Source: Collinsella aerofaciens
GTDB taxonomy: Bacteria > Actinomycetota > Coriobacteriia > Coriobacteriales > Coriobacteriaceae
Length of the DNA: 64,000 nt
Assembly (NCBI RefSeq): GCF_009876115.1
Contig: NZ_WWSY01000021.1
Coordinates: 1 to 64,000, forward strand
Direction of reading: 5' to 3'
The position numbers and the translations under genes were made by a program. Below, piece by piece: positions 16,292-26,139 of this stretch. Positions within the stretch are counted from its first letter, which is position 1. Each line of letters opens with the position of its first letter. Below the pieces are notes generated by a model. The model worked only from the letters and a program-made list of their open reading frames with translations, made no database searches and was not told the DNA's origin.

Positions 16292-17803
16292 ATGTCCCAG
16301 AAGTTGACTCGGGTGATTGTTACCACTGATATGGAAGTCGATGATATGAACTCGCTTGTTCATTTGGCTCTGTATCTCAACTTGCTTGATGTTCAGGCTG
16401 TGGTGTATACGGCTTCGCAGTATCACTTTCTTGGGGATGGGGTTCATACACTCGGCGAGGTGAATTCGCATTGGCGGACCAAAGGGCGGCGCTCTTATGA
16501 GTGGGCTGTTGTGCCTCATGAGCCCGATCCGCTAGCCGGCGAGCTTCGTGAGTATCGGCCGTTTCCCGAGCATTGGATTGAGAGTCTCTGGAGTAATGAA
16601 TATGCCCAGGCTTGGCCGCAGTTGCAGGCAAATGCGGCCGCTGCCGGTGAGCCGCCGTTTCCCACGCCCGCCCAGATGATCGAGCGCACCTTTGTGGGAA
16701 ATGTTGCCTTTGAGGGTGATGTGACTGAGGAAACTGAGGGGTCTCGCGTAATTGCGCAGGCGATTCTGGATGATGATCCGCGTACGTTATGGTTGCTCAG
16801 CTGGGGTGGCATGAATACGATCGTTCGCGCCCTCATGAGTATTGCCGAGCGCTATCGCGCCACGCCCGAGTGGCCCGCCGTGCAGCAGCAGGTCTATCAG
16901 AAGGTGCGCGTGATGGGCGTTGCCGATGGCGTGGGACAGGACAACTCGTGGCTCGACCATGGGCGCGAGCTCTTTCCCGAGCTCATCTTTTGGCGTACGC
17001 CCTATATGTATGGCAACTATTTCGACGCCAAAACAGCTCAGCCCGATACGCTGCCGCTGTTTAAGGCTCCCTGGCCCGAGCAGAATCTCACGCAGGGCAA
17101 CGGCCCCCTCATGGCACGCTATATGCTCTATGGCGATGGTAAGGTCTACGAAAACGAGCCTGAGCGCTTTCAGTTTGGCAAGCATGCCCGTCTGGATTGG
17201 GGCCTGGAAGGCATGCCCGCGATGCAGTTTGAGCGCGGCGATTTTATGGCCGAAGGCGACAGCATGACCTATATTCCGCTGCTGCCGTTTGGCCTGCGCG
17301 GTATCGACGACCGCGGCTTCGATACGCTGCTGGGACGCATGTTTTTTGATGGGCATCCCGATGCGAACGCGCCCGCCGGTTTTGCCTCCATCGGCACGCC
17401 CGCAGACGACAATCTCAATCCCTATCTGCGTGCCTATCAGGAAGACTTTGCCGCCCGCGCGCAATGGTGTGCCCATGATCCGGCCATCTGCTCGCATCCG
17501 GCGCATGTTGTCGAGGTCACTGCCGACCGCAGCGCCACAGCCGGCGAGCGCGTCAACCTTACAGCGACCATCGTCGACCCCGACGGCAAGGGCTTCGATG
17601 CACATTGGGATGTGGCCGTAGACCCATCGAGCTATGCAGGCGCGCAGGATCTTTCGCTGTGGCAGGAATGCACGGTGAGCACCGCTTTTATCGTGCCCTC
17701 CGACGCACGACCCGGCGACCGCTTTGTGCTTACCCTCACCGTGCAGACGCGCGCCGAGCGCCCCTGCAGCCGCTACGCCCAGGTCGCCGTAACCGTGGCG
17801 TAG
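16292..17803 (+). CDS. DUF1593 (nucleoside-hydrolase-like) protein
   Basis: 503 aa. The N-terminal two thirds resemble DUF1593, a fold related to inosine-uridine hydrolases: VIVTTDMEVDDMNSLVHLAL replaces the usual DxDxGxDD calcium site with acidic residues at similar spacing. The last 110 or so residues form a beta-sandwich-like domain, as in Sde0182-type proteins. No signal peptide. ATG 16292 follows TTGGAG. The substrate is unknown; the setting suggests a glycoside N- or O-hydrolase. The first 170 or so codons use many more T-ending codons than the rest of the gene and its neighbours, hinting at transfer or recombination. Confidence 0.7.
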   Translation: MSQKLTRVIVTTDMEVDDMNSLVHLALYLNLLDVQAVVYTASQYHFLGDGVHTLGEVNSHWRTKGRRSYEWAVVPHEPDPLAGELREYRPFPEHWIESLWSNEYAQAWPQLQANAAAAGEPPFPTPAQMIERTFVGNVAFEGDVTEETEGSRVIAQAILDDDPRTLWLLSWGGMNTIVRALMSIAERYRATPEWPAVQQQVYQKVRVMGVADGVGQDNSWLDHGRELFPELIFWRTPYMYGNYFDAKTAQPDTLPLFKAPWPEQNLTQGNGPLMARYMLYGDGKVYENEPERFQFGKHARLDWGLEGMPAMQFERGDFMAEGDSMTYIPLLPFGLRGIDDRGFDTLLGRMFFDGHPDANAPAGFASIGTPADDNLNPYLRAYQEDFAARAQWCAHDPAICSHPAHVVEVTADRSATAGERVNLTATIVDPDGKGFDAHWDVAVDPSSYAGAQDLSLWQECTVSTAFIVPSDARPGDRFVLTLTVQTRAERPCSRYAQVAVTVA

Positions 17804-17830
17804 CGAGTGGCAGACCCCACATTCGGCAAG

Positions 17831-17873
17831 GAGTGTCCCCAGCGACTAGTCGTTTAAGAACACCCAATGACCA
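17831..17873. repeat. GTGTCCCCA...GTTTAAGAACACCCAATGA repeat
   Basis: Second copy of the degenerate family at 11079-11133. GAACACCCAATGACC here is identical to the outer flank of the IS110 remnant at 37334-37347, so the repeat may be an IS110 target. Confidence 0.5.
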
Positions 17874-17887
17874 CCTTGCGCAGACGG

Positions 17888-17924
17888 CAAAACGCCCGGC
17901 GGGCATTAACTGCTCGCCGGGCGC
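17888..17924 (-). terminator. Terminator of the GH1 gene
   Basis: GCCCGGC arms (17894-17900 with 17916-17922, extendable inward) followed on the minus strand by GTTTTGCC. It lies 34 bp after the GH1 stop. Confidence 0.7.
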
Positions 17925-17957
17925 CTTGGTTAGGAGGCTCTGGTTGTTGGGAAAGCC

Positions 17958-19391
<1,434 letters not shown>

Positions 19392-19532
19392 TCAATCCTT
19401 TCACACGCTGTTTGTCGTGGTTTCAGTATCCCCGTAAACAGCGCGCTACTCAACGGCAACGACGCAGGCCGACACTTCTTTTCGCACACGGCGACCCGGC
19501 AGCCGCCCCTGCCTGACACTTTCTGATACCGT

Positions 19533-19583
19533 CGCCCCAAACCACCACAAAGGGGACAGGCACCTTTGTGGTGGTTTGGGGCG
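19533..19583. repeat. CCACCACAAAGG palindrome, copy 4
   Basis: A perfect 21-bp stem (19533-19553 with 19563-19583), the longest member of the family, with the loop in the opposite orientation to copy 1. It lies immediately before two 55-bp palindromes. Confidence 0.8.
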
Positions 19584-19588
19584 GTTTG

Positions 19589-19643
19589 TCTCGATCTGTA
19601 ACAGGTAGGCAGCCAAAACCGGGCTTGGTGTTACAGATCGAGA
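19589..19643. repeat. 55-bp TCTCGATCTGTAACA palindrome, copy a
   Basis: Exact 15-bp inverted arms and a 25-nt centre resembling the other copies (GGCCAAAAC and GGGTCTAGA-like blocks). Same 55-bp length as the five copies at 55269-55645. Confidence 0.85.
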
Positions 19644-19667
19644 TTTTCGGGCAGCCCCCGCAGTTTG

Positions 19668-19722
19668 TCTAAATCTGTAACAGGTAGAGACGATTTAGCC
19701 CGCTAGATGTTACAAATCGAGA
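19668..19722. repeat. 55-bp palindrome, copy b
   Basis: Arms with one or two substitutions each (TCTAAATCTGTAACA and TGTTACAAATCGAGA). It starts 79 bp after copy a starts, close to the 80-81 bp period of the distant array. Confidence 0.8.
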
Positions 19723-19731
19723 CGGAAGATG

Positions 19732-20376
19732 CTAGTCGCAGGCGATGTCGAGGTTCTTGCCGATGAGGCCTACGTAGCCGCCTTCGGCTGCCTTGGGGCT
19801 GTCGGCGTGGCAGAGGACCCACTTGTCGGCCTTCCAATAGCAGTAAGCGTCGCCGGCCATGGGCATGTCGGCCGCAGCCTCGGGGCGCGGACCGTTGGTG
19901 CCCGCCGGCAGCGCCACCATCACCTGGAAGCCGCCGTCGTCGACCATGCAGGGCGTGTAGTGGAGCGTGGTGTTGAAGACCTCGACGACCTTGCCCGCCG
20001 GCACGCGGAACGCCTTGACGCACGCGGTATCGAGCTTGCCATCCTCGATCTCCCAGCGATGCGCCACGAGCAGGATAAAGTCGCGCGCCCCCAGGTTGAA
20101 CTCGCTCGCACGGTGGTACTCCAGGCAGTTGAGACACGTGTTGTGGCCGTTGCACCAACCGAGCTGGAAGGGACGGCCGCCAAACATGAGAAAGCCCAGT
20201 TTATCGGCATCCTTGACGCCCTCGAGCTCCGGCGCACTTGCTACGTATTTGCTGCCCTCGGGAATGGGCGTGGCAGAGAGCGCCTCGAGCACGGGCGATG
20301 TGAGCTCGGACGGAACGTCATCCCAAACGTTGCCATAGGATTTGAACTCGGGATCGCTGACAGAGTAGATATGCAT
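19732..20376 (-). CDS. DUF4867 family protein
   Basis: 214 aa. It resembles DUF4867 proteins, small cupin-like cytosolic proteins often found in sugar-utilisation loci. Visible traits: a Cys/His-containing HNTCLNCLEYH segment, a HRWEIEDGKLDTA strand region and a beta-rich C-terminal half, consistent with a metal-binding beta-barrel. ATG 20376 has CAGGAG five bases upstream; the alternative GTG at 20382 overlaps that site. The gene lies between the GH1 gene and luxS, all on the minus strand. The reaction is unknown; sugar isomerisation or epimerisation would fit a cupin in this setting. Confidence 0.65.
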   Translation of the reverse strand: MHIYSVSDPEFKSYGNVWDDVPSELTSPVLEALSATPIPEGSKYVASAPELEGVKDADKLGFLMFGGRPFQLGWCNGHNTCLNCLEYHRASEFNLGARDFILLVAHRWEIEDGKLDTACVKAFRVPAGKVVEVFNTTLHYTPCMVDDGGFQVMVALPAGTNGPRPEAAADMPMAGDAYCYWKADKWVLCHADSPKAAEGGYVGLIGKNLDIACD

Positions 20377-20458
20377 GTTCACTCCTGTTCGTAAATGTGA
20401 CTATACGAACATTCTAGAACAATCATGAGCGATTTTGAACGCTCATCCCGACCACTCA

Positions 20459-20492
20459 ACAAAAAGGCGCCCCCGCATAAGCGAAGGCGCCC
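20459..20492 (-). terminator. luxS terminator
   Basis: GGCGCC arms (20466-20471 with 20486-20491), extended by an inner CGC/GCG pairing, followed on the minus strand by TTTTT. Confidence 0.75.
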
Positions 20493-20520
20493 AATGCGCG
20501 CGTTTTGGACGATAAAGCCC

Positions 20521-21009
20521 TTATGCCTGCTGATAATGCAGGTGCTTCTCGTCGATATCGGCCAAGTCGCGGTCGAGGTAGCGGCGCGCGAGCCAGTTTG
20601 CCATGGGGAGGTTCTGGTCCAGATAGTTACCGCACTCCTCGGGAGCGGCTCCGGGGACATCGCCCTCAAAGTCGGCAACAAACTCAAACAGCTCGCGCAC
20701 GAGCGGCAGGATCTCCTCGCTCGTCACTTCGCCAAATACGACGAGGTAAAAGCCCGTGCGGCAGCCCATGGGGCCAAAGTAGACAATGCGGCTCGACCAC
20801 TCGGCATGGTTGCGAAGGAACGTCGCGCCCAGGTGCTCGATGGTGTGGCACTCGGCGGTGTTCATGACCGGCTCCTTATTGGGCGTGGTCAGGCGCAGGT
20901 CAAAGGTGGTGACGGCGGCGCCAGTCGTCGAATCGCGGTCGATGCGGCTCACATACACGCCGGGCTCAAGCAGCAGATGGTCAACGGAAAAGCTCGCGAT
21001 GCGCTCCAT
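20521..21009 (-). CDS. luxS: S-ribosylhomocysteine lyase
   Basis: 162 aa. Cleaves S-ribosylhomocysteine to homocysteine and DPD, the precursor of autoinducer 2, in methyl-cycle recycling. The metal site is clear: His55 and His59 in HTIEH and Cys126 in EECGNY. Cys83 in GPMGCRTGFYL is the catalytic residue, and the N-terminal SFSVDHLLLEPG is also conserved. It has its own terminator and no visible operon partner such as pfs or metB. Confidence 0.95.
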   Translation of the reverse strand: MERIASFSVDHLLLEPGVYVSRIDRDSTTGAAVTTFDLRLTTPNKEPVMNTAECHTIEHLGATFLRNHAEWSSRIVYFGPMGCRTGFYLVVFGEVTSEEILPLVRELFEFVADFEGDVPGAAPEECGNYLDQNLPMANWLARRYLDRDLADIDEKHLHYQQA

Positions 21010-21031
21010 GGCAGATCCTCTCGATAGTCAA

Positions 21032-21151
21032 TTTGGGACGGGGCTCTTTTAGCTGGTTCGAATGGTCGCACCAATCATACCAGTCAAAAAAGCCCCGTCC
21101 CAAATAAGCTACCTGGGACGGGGATCGATGGGTTTTTAATCCCCGTCCCAG
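21032..21151 (-). repeat. Two tandem GGGACGGGG hairpins
   Basis: The first pairs 21032-21045 with 21091-21104 (14 bp, 45-nt loop). The second pairs 21113-21125 with 21139-21151 (13 bp, loop with TTTTT). Both are built on GGGACGGGG. They lie between luxS and the FGGY kinase and could terminate the kinase operon. Confidence 0.6.
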
Positions 21152-21161
21152 AAAAATCATG

Positions 21162-22652
21162 CTAGGCAGTGTACGAGATGGTGGCGGCTACGGCATGGCG
21201 CCAGCCGGCTATCTTTTTGGCTCGCTCGTCGGCGGGCATCGACGGCTCCACGATGCCGCGGGCGCCGTAGACGTCGACGACATCGCGCGTGTACATGTCC
21301 AGCGCAATGCCGCAGGCCCAGGCCGCACCCAGGCCGCTCATCTCGTCGTTGCTCGCGATGCGGATGGGCGAGCCAACCAGGTCGCTCTCAAACTGCATCA
21401 GGTACGCGTCACGCGTGGGGCCGCCGTCAACACGAAGCTCGGCCAGCGCCGCGCCCGAATCCTCGACCATCGCATCGATGACGTCGAAGATCTGATAGGC
21501 AATCGACTCATCGGCGGCCTTTACGAACTCCGCGCGGCCCGTGGTGCGTGTCATGCCAAAAACGCAGCCCTCGGCGTCACTCGCCCAGTGCGGCGCGCCC
21601 AAGCCGGTAAACGCCGGCACAAAGTAAACGCGGCTCGCCGGATTGGCGGCATAGCACAGGTCGGTGACTTCCTCGGGATTGTTGATGAGCTCCAGGTCGT
21701 CGCGCAGCCACGTCTTGACGGCGCCGGCGTAGCTCACGTTGCCCTCGAGCACGTACTCGGTCACGCCGTCCATGCGCCATGCGAGCGAGCTCGAAAGCCC
21801 GTGCGAGCTGGCGACGAACTCGTCGCCGACGTTCATCATGACCGAGCTGCCGGTGCCATAGGTCGCCTTGGCCATGCCGCGGCTATGGCAGCCCTGCGCA
21901 AACAAGGCGGCATGGCTGTCGCCGAGCACGCCGTGAATGGGCACGGGTGCCGGCAAAAAGCCGCCCAGGTCCGTCATGCCGAACAGGCCATCGGAATCGG
22001 TCACCTGTGGCAGGCAGGCCACGTCAACGCCAAAGGCCTCGCACACCGGCTCGCTCCAGCAGCCACGGCGCAGGTCAAAGAGTTGCGTGCGGCTGGCGTT
22101 GGACCAGTCGCAGCGGAACTCCGCGCCGCCCGTGAGCGTCCAGACCACCCAGGCATCGATGGTGCCCAGGCACAGCTCGCCCGCTGCAGTGGCCTCGGCA
22201 GCCGTGGGAACGTTCGCGAGGATCCAGGCCATCTTGCCCGCCGGGTAGTAGGGCGAGAGCACTAGACCCGTCGTGTCGCGCACCAGCTCGGCCACGCCCT
22301 CGCGCGCGGCCAGCTCGTCGCACAGCTCGCGGGCGCGGGCGCACTGCCACACCACGGCGTCGCACAGCGGCTCGCCCGTCGTGCGGTTCCAGGCAACGGT
22401 AGTCTCGCGCTGGTTGGAGATGCCGATGCCGGCGACGTCGGCCGGATCGACCCCGGTCTCCTCCACCACGGCGCGCGCCACGGCCAGCACGTTGGCGGCG
22501 ATCTCGGCTGGATCATGGCTCACCCAGCCGGCCTCGTTGACAATCTGGCGATGCGAGCGATCGGCACGATGAATCAAATGGCCGCCCTCGTCCACCAGCA
22601 GCGCCTTGGTGCCCTGCGTGGATTGATCGATTCCGATGATGTAGCGGCCCAT
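21162..22652 (-). CDS. FGGY-family sugar kinase, candidate apulose kinase
   Basis: 496 aa. The glycerol-kinase-like FGGY fold is clear: an ATP-binding loop in IIGIDQSTQGTKALL, an ISNQRETTVAWN segment, GTIDAWVVW, the catalytic-Asp region CDWSNASRTQLFDL, ATYGTGSSVMMN and LRVDGGPTRDAYLMQ. Position decides the likely role: it is last in an operon after a sugar isomerase and a split transketolase. Plain glycerol kinase would not need those partners. In the non-oxidative D-apiose route an FGGY enzyme phosphorylates apulose. ATG 22652 follows AAAGGGG; the further frame begins with TTG. Confidence 0.75.
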   Translation of the reverse strand: MGRYIIGIDQSTQGTKALLVDEGGHLIHRADRSHRQIVNEAGWVSHDPAEIAANVLAVARAVVEETGVDPADVAGIGISNQRETTVAWNRTTGEPLCDAVVWQCARARELCDELAAREGVAELVRDTTGLVLSPYYPAGKMAWILANVPTAAEATAAGELCLGTIDAWVVWTLTGGAEFRCDWSNASRTQLFDLRRGCWSEPVCEAFGVDVACLPQVTDSDGLFGMTDLGGFLPAPVPIHGVLGDSHAALFAQGCHSRGMAKATYGTGSSVMMNVGDEFVASSHGLSSSLAWRMDGVTEYVLEGNVSYAGAVKTWLRDDLELINNPEEVTDLCYAANPASRVYFVPAFTGLGAPHWASDAEGCVFGMTRTTGRAEFVKAADESIAYQIFDVIDAMVEDSGAALAELRVDGGPTRDAYLMQFESDLVGSPIRIASNDEMSGLGAAWACGIALDMYTRDVVDVYGARGIVEPSMPADERAKKIAGWRHAVAATISYTA

Positions 22653-22670
22653 GGCCACCCCTTTCAAAAC

Positions 22671-22705
22671 GAATGTGACAAAGGGGCGGTCCCTTTGTCA
22701 CATTC
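22671..22705 (-). repeat. 15-bp perfect hairpin within the operon
   Basis: GAATGTGACAAAGGG (22671-22685) pairs perfectly with 22691-22705 around GCGGT. It lies between the transketolase and kinase genes, and could lower kinase expression or stabilise the upstream mRNA. It resembles the CACAAAGG palindromes elsewhere. Confidence 0.7.
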
Positions 22706-22708
22706 CAG

Positions 22709-23650
22709 TTACTCTGCGGGCAAGAACTCGGCGACGGTCTGCGCGATTCCGGCACCCGTCAGGCCGTAGTGCGCAAAGACCTCGGGGCTCGTACCGGTGA
22801 TGACCGGCGCGTCGGGCAGGGAGAGGCACTTGACCGGACGCGGGCAATGCTCGCCCACGACCTGCGCGACCATGGAACCCAGGCCGCCGAAGGGGCTGTG
22901 CTCCTCGACGGTCACGACGGCGCGCGTGGCGCCGGCGGCCTCGATCACGGCCTCGGCGTCGAGCGGCTTGACGCAGTACATGTCGAGCACCGTTGCCGAG
23001 ATTCCCTGCTCGGCCAGCAGATCGGCGGCGTCCACGGCGTGGTGGACCATCTCGCCGGTGGCGACGAGCGTCACATCGGTGCCGCGACGCACCCAGGTGG
23101 CGCGATCCATCTGGAACGGACACTCGTCCTCGGTGTACACGTCCTCGACCGGGTTGCGCCCCACGCGGATGTAGGCCGGCTTGTTGTCGGCTACCAGGGC
23201 GCGCACAAGCTCGGCGGTCTGGAAGCGGTCGCTCGGCAGATACACGCGCATGTTGGGAATCGCGCTCATAGCGGCGATATCCTGCGCAGAATGGTGGCTC
23301 ATACCCAGGGCGCCATAGGACACGCCGCCCGAGATGCCGATGAGCTTGACGTTGGTGTTGGAGTACGAAACGTCGACCTTGCACTGCTCATACGAGCGCG
23401 TGGTCACAAAGGACGCCGGCGAGGCGGCCCAGGCCTTCTTGCCGCACGAGGCCATACCGGCGGCGATACTCACCAGGTCCTGCTCGGCGATGCCGACCTC
23501 AATGGACTGCTGGGGATACTGATCGAAGAACGGCGTGAGCGATGCGGAGCCGCGGGAGTCGGAGCACAGGACGACGATGTCTTTATCGGTTGCGGCGGCC
23601 TCGAGCAGCGTGTCGCAGATAGCCTTGCGGTTGGCGATCTTGTTAGCCAT
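22709..23650 (-). CDS. Transketolase C-terminal subunit (AptB-like)
   Basis: 313 aa. The pyrimidine-binding and C-terminal halves of transketolase as a separate subunit. The cofactor-activating Glu lies in SIEVGIAEQDLVSIAAG, followed by GGVSYGALGMSHHSAQD, and the C-terminal domain contains VVTVEEHSPFGGLGS. Split transketolases of this class include the apulose-4-phosphate transketolase AptAB. AAGGAGG lies before ATG 23650, which overlaps the end of the N-terminal subunit gene by eight bases, so translation is probably coupled. Confidence 0.85.
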   Translation of the reverse strand: MANKIANRKAICDTLLEAAATDKDIVVLCSDSRGSASLTPFFDQYPQQSIEVGIAEQDLVSIAAGMASCGKKAWAASPASFVTTRSYEQCKVDVSYSNTNVKLIGISGGVSYGALGMSHHSAQDIAAMSAIPNMRVYLPSDRFQTAELVRALVADNKPAYIRVGRNPVEDVYTEDECPFQMDRATWVRRGTDVTLVATGEMVHHAVDAADLLAEQGISATVLDMYCVKPLDAEAVIEAAGATRAVVTVEEHSPFGGLGSMVAQVVGEHCPRPVKCLSLPDAPVITGTSPEVFAHYGLTGAGIAQTVAEFLPAE

Positions 23651-24479
23651 TGATAGCCTCCTTATGGGCAGCGAAATCGGCGATGATCTGGGCATATTCC
23701 TCATCGTTGGGCAGGTGATGGTGCCAGGCGGCCTTGTCCTCCATAACCGGCGAGCCGTAGCCCTTCACCGTGTTGAGGATGATAACCGTGGGCTTTCCCT
23801 TGGTCTCGGCCGTAAGCGTCAGCGCGGCGTCGATGGCCTGAATGTCGTTGCCCGGAATGGACAGCACGTTCCAACCGAAGGCGGCCCAGCGCTCCTCCTG
23901 CGAGTCCTGCTTCATGACGTCCTCGGTGCTGCCGCTGATCTGCAGGCGGTTGCGGTCCACGAGCGCGCACAGGTTATCGAGCTGGTAGTTGCCGCCGCTC
24001 ATGGCGCCCTCCCAGACCGAGCCCTCGGCAAGCTCGCCGTCGCCCATGATGGTGTAGACGCGGTAGTCGCGGCCATCCATCTTGCCGGCAAGCGCCATCC
24101 CGACGGCCACGGGCAGGCCGTGACCCAGCGAGCCCGAGTTCATCTCGATGCCCTTGAGCTTGTTGTTGGGGTGGCCGATGTAGGGGCTGCCGAACTTAGA
24201 GAAGCGGGCCTTGACGTCGTCGAGGTCCAGATAGCCCTCGTGGCAGAGCACCGCGTAGTAGGCCTCCATGGCGTGGCCCTTGGAGAGCACGAAGCGATCG
24301 CGGTTGGGATCGTCGACGGTCTCGGGCGAAATGTTGAGGTGGTTGGCGTAGAGGGTCATGAGGGCGTCGATGACCGACATGTCGCCGCCGATGTGCCCGC
24401 CGGCGCCAGCCATGATGATATCGACGCAATCGCGGCGAAGGTCCCAACGCAGGGATTCAAGCTCTTCGATAGTTGCCAT
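23643..24479 (-). CDS. Transketolase N-terminal subunit (AptA-like)
   Basis: 278 aa. The thiamine-diphosphate-binding half: GSLGHGLPVAVGMALAGK, then the GDG motif in IMGDGELAEGSVWEGAMSG with the metal-binding Asn/Asp region (LVDRNRLQ). It needs the subunit encoded next for activity. ATG 24479 follows GAGGAGAG and lies two bases after the isomerase stop; the much longer open frame upstream is out-of-frame isomerase sequence. Substrate inferred from context: apulose 4-phosphate plus glyceraldehyde 3-phosphate giving dihydroxyacetone and xylulose 5-phosphate. Confidence 0.85.
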   Translation of the reverse strand: MATIEELESLRWDLRRDCVDIIMAGAGGHIGGDMSVIDALMTLYANHLNISPETVDDPNRDRFVLSKGHAMEAYYAVLCHEGYLDLDDVKARFSKFGSPYIGHPNNKLKGIEMNSGSLGHGLPVAVGMALAGKMDGRDYRVYTIMGDGELAEGSVWEGAMSGGNYQLDNLCALVDRNRLQISGSTEDVMKQDSQEERWAAFGWNVLSIPGNDIQAIDAALTLTAETKGKPTVIILNTVKGYGSPVMEDKAAWHHHLPNDEEYAQIIADFAAHKEAING

Positions 24480-24481
24480 TT

Positions 24482-25882
24482 CTACTCTCCTCGCAGGTAA
24501 GCTTTGACGTCTTCTTCGATGGGGTCGTACAGGTCGGGGACAATGCCGATGTACTTGCACGCCTCGTAGAGCACCGGCACCACGTTGGCGTGAATGGCGA
24601 CGCAGTGGTGGATGTAGGGACCCTCGACGATCTTGGCCTCGAGGCGCTTGAGGTTGTCGACCTCGACCCACAGGTAGGTGCCCATACCGGCCGGGCCGTC
24701 GATGCCGCGGGCGTTGCCCAGCAGCAGCGAGTACTCGCCATTGTCGCCGTCAAAGCGGGCAAGGGTGAGGTCGCCGTGCTTGGCCTCGGCCGTCAGCGCG
24801 CCGGGGTGATCGAAAGCCAGCGGGTAAGTGAGCTTGGGCTTGACGGCCGCGCAGCTGCAGGGCCAGGGGCCGCAGTGCTGCAGCAGCTCGCCGTTCTCGT
24901 TGTCGGGATGACGCACGGTCCAGTCGGCAAACATGCCGCGGTGACGGCCCAGGTCGGCGGCCTCGACCATCAGCGCTGTGATGGCGCCATGGATGTCGGT
25001 CTCGCAGACGACAGGGATACCCATCTCGTTGAGGATGGCGTTGGCGGCGCAGGGCATAATGCCCAGCTCGTCCTGCAGGGCGTTCCAGCACTGGATGGCA
25101 CCGGCGTTGCAGCCGTACTTCTCGACCAGACGCTTCATGGCAATGGCAAGACCGGCCACAGCGGGGACCTTATCCTCGGGGATGCAGATCTCAAAGCTGT
25201 CGGCAATGTGGGCGAGCATGGCTGCCATGGCCTGCTCGTCGGCCTGGGCGTCGCGCACGGCCTGGACAAGCTCGGTCATGGGGATGGGCGAAAGCTGAAT
25301 GTTGAACTTCTCGAGCAGCTCGCCCTCGTTGCACATGGTCGACCAGAAATCGAACGGACGGGTGGCCATCTGCAGGATGCGGGTGTGCTTGAAGGTCTTG
25401 ACCACGTTGCACACGGCGAGGAAGTCCCAGACGCCGCGCTCGAACTCGGGATCGGTCAGGCGGCAGTTGGTCATATAGGTGAAGGGGACCTGGAAGCGAC
25501 GCAGGACCTTGCCGGTGGCGAACAGGCCGCACTGGCTGTCACGCAGGCGGGTGCCGTCGGGCTCGGGGCGCTCATCGCGCGGGCCCCACAGCAGCACGGG
25601 CAAGCCGAGCTCGCGGGCAAGGCGAGCGCAAACGTACTCGGTGCCAAAGTTGGCGTGGCAGAGCATGATGCCGTCGACGCCCTCGGCGCGGAACTTCTCG
25701 ACGATAGGCGCGATATGGCTGTCGTCGAACAGCAGGCCCTCGTCGTTGATGTCGTCGATATCCACGATGTCGACGCCGATCTCGCGCAGGCGATCAGCCG
25801 TCAGACCGCGATACTTGATCGCGTCCGGCGCGCTAAAGATACTGCGGCGCGTGGGCACAAAGCCGAGCTTGATCTTGTCCAT
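24482..25882 (-). CDS. L-fucose/arabinose isomerase-like sugar isomerase
   Basis: 466 aa. The fold of the fucose/arabinose isomerase superfamily: an N-terminal domain with MLCHANFGTE, a central domain, and a C-terminal domain with candidate metal ligands in CETDIHGAITALM and IHHCVAIHANV. It should convert an aldose to a ketose. First gene of the operon with a split transketolase and an FGGY kinase, so the best guess is D-apiose isomerase forming apulose. Its promoter region carries several TAAACA/TGTTTA half-sites. Alternatives are isomerases for fucose-like or other branched sugars; an aldolase, expected for fucose, is absent. Confidence 0.75.
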   Translation of the reverse strand: MDKIKLGFVPTRRSIFSAPDAIKYRGLTADRLREIGVDIVDIDDINDEGLLFDDSHIAPIVEKFRAEGVDGIMLCHANFGTEYVCARLARELGLPVLLWGPRDERPEPDGTRLRDSQCGLFATGKVLRRFQVPFTYMTNCRLTDPEFERGVWDFLAVCNVVKTFKHTRILQMATRPFDFWSTMCNEGELLEKFNIQLSPIPMTELVQAVRDAQADEQAMAAMLAHIADSFEICIPEDKVPAVAGLAIAMKRLVEKYGCNAGAIQCWNALQDELGIMPCAANAILNEMGIPVVCETDIHGAITALMVEAADLGRHRGMFADWTVRHPDNENGELLQHCGPWPCSCAAVKPKLTYPLAFDHPGALTAEAKHGDLTLARFDGDNGEYSLLLGNARGIDGPAGMGTYLWVEVDNLKRLEAKIVEGPYIHHCVAIHANVVPVLYEACKYIGIVPDLYDPIEEDVKAYLRGE

Positions 25883-25910
25883 GTACGTCCTCCCCTAGTC
25901 ACATGTTCAG

Positions 25911-26037
25911 TAAACAGACGCATGTTTCGTTTTGTTCTGTTTACTAAATGTTTTACTCTTCTGTTTAGAAGTTTAGCGCGAAATACCCGTAGACGGTAGA
26001 GAAATCAGCCTAAACGGTATGTAAACAAACTGAACAT
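25911..26037. promoter_or_regulatory. Operator cluster before the isomerase operon
   Basis: GTAAACAG (25911-25918) and CTGTTTAC (25938-25945) form widely spaced inverted half-sites. More TGTTTA and TAAAC half-sites lie at 25962-25969 and in 26010-26037. The pattern matches the palindromes before the PTS and esterase genes. Confidence 0.5.
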
Positions 26038-26047
26038 ACAAGGGAAA

Positions 26048-26076
26048 CAAAAAGAGGACCCCGAAGGATCCTCTTC
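26048..26076 (-). terminator. Terminator of the LacI gene
   Basis: AGAGGATCC / GGGTCCTCT stem with a TTCG-type tetraloop, then TTTTTG on the minus strand. Confidence 0.8.
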
Positions 26077-26139
26077 TGAATGGCACTATGTTAACTGCCC
26101 TAGCGAGCTTTGGCACGCTGCAGGCAATGCCGTCTCCGC

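Noticed and set aside
24480..24671. N-terminal extension of the transketolase subunit
   Set aside because: The extra 64 residues are Arg/Pro/His-rich out-of-frame isomerase sequence; a good ribosome site and the family start are at 24479.
21162..25882. Sulfoquinovose (sulfo-transketolase) pathway
   Set aside because: That pathway also uses a split transketolase and isomerases, but it does not need an FGGY kinase, and a GH140 apiosidase rather than a sulfoquinovosidase is nearby. Kept only as a lesser alternative.
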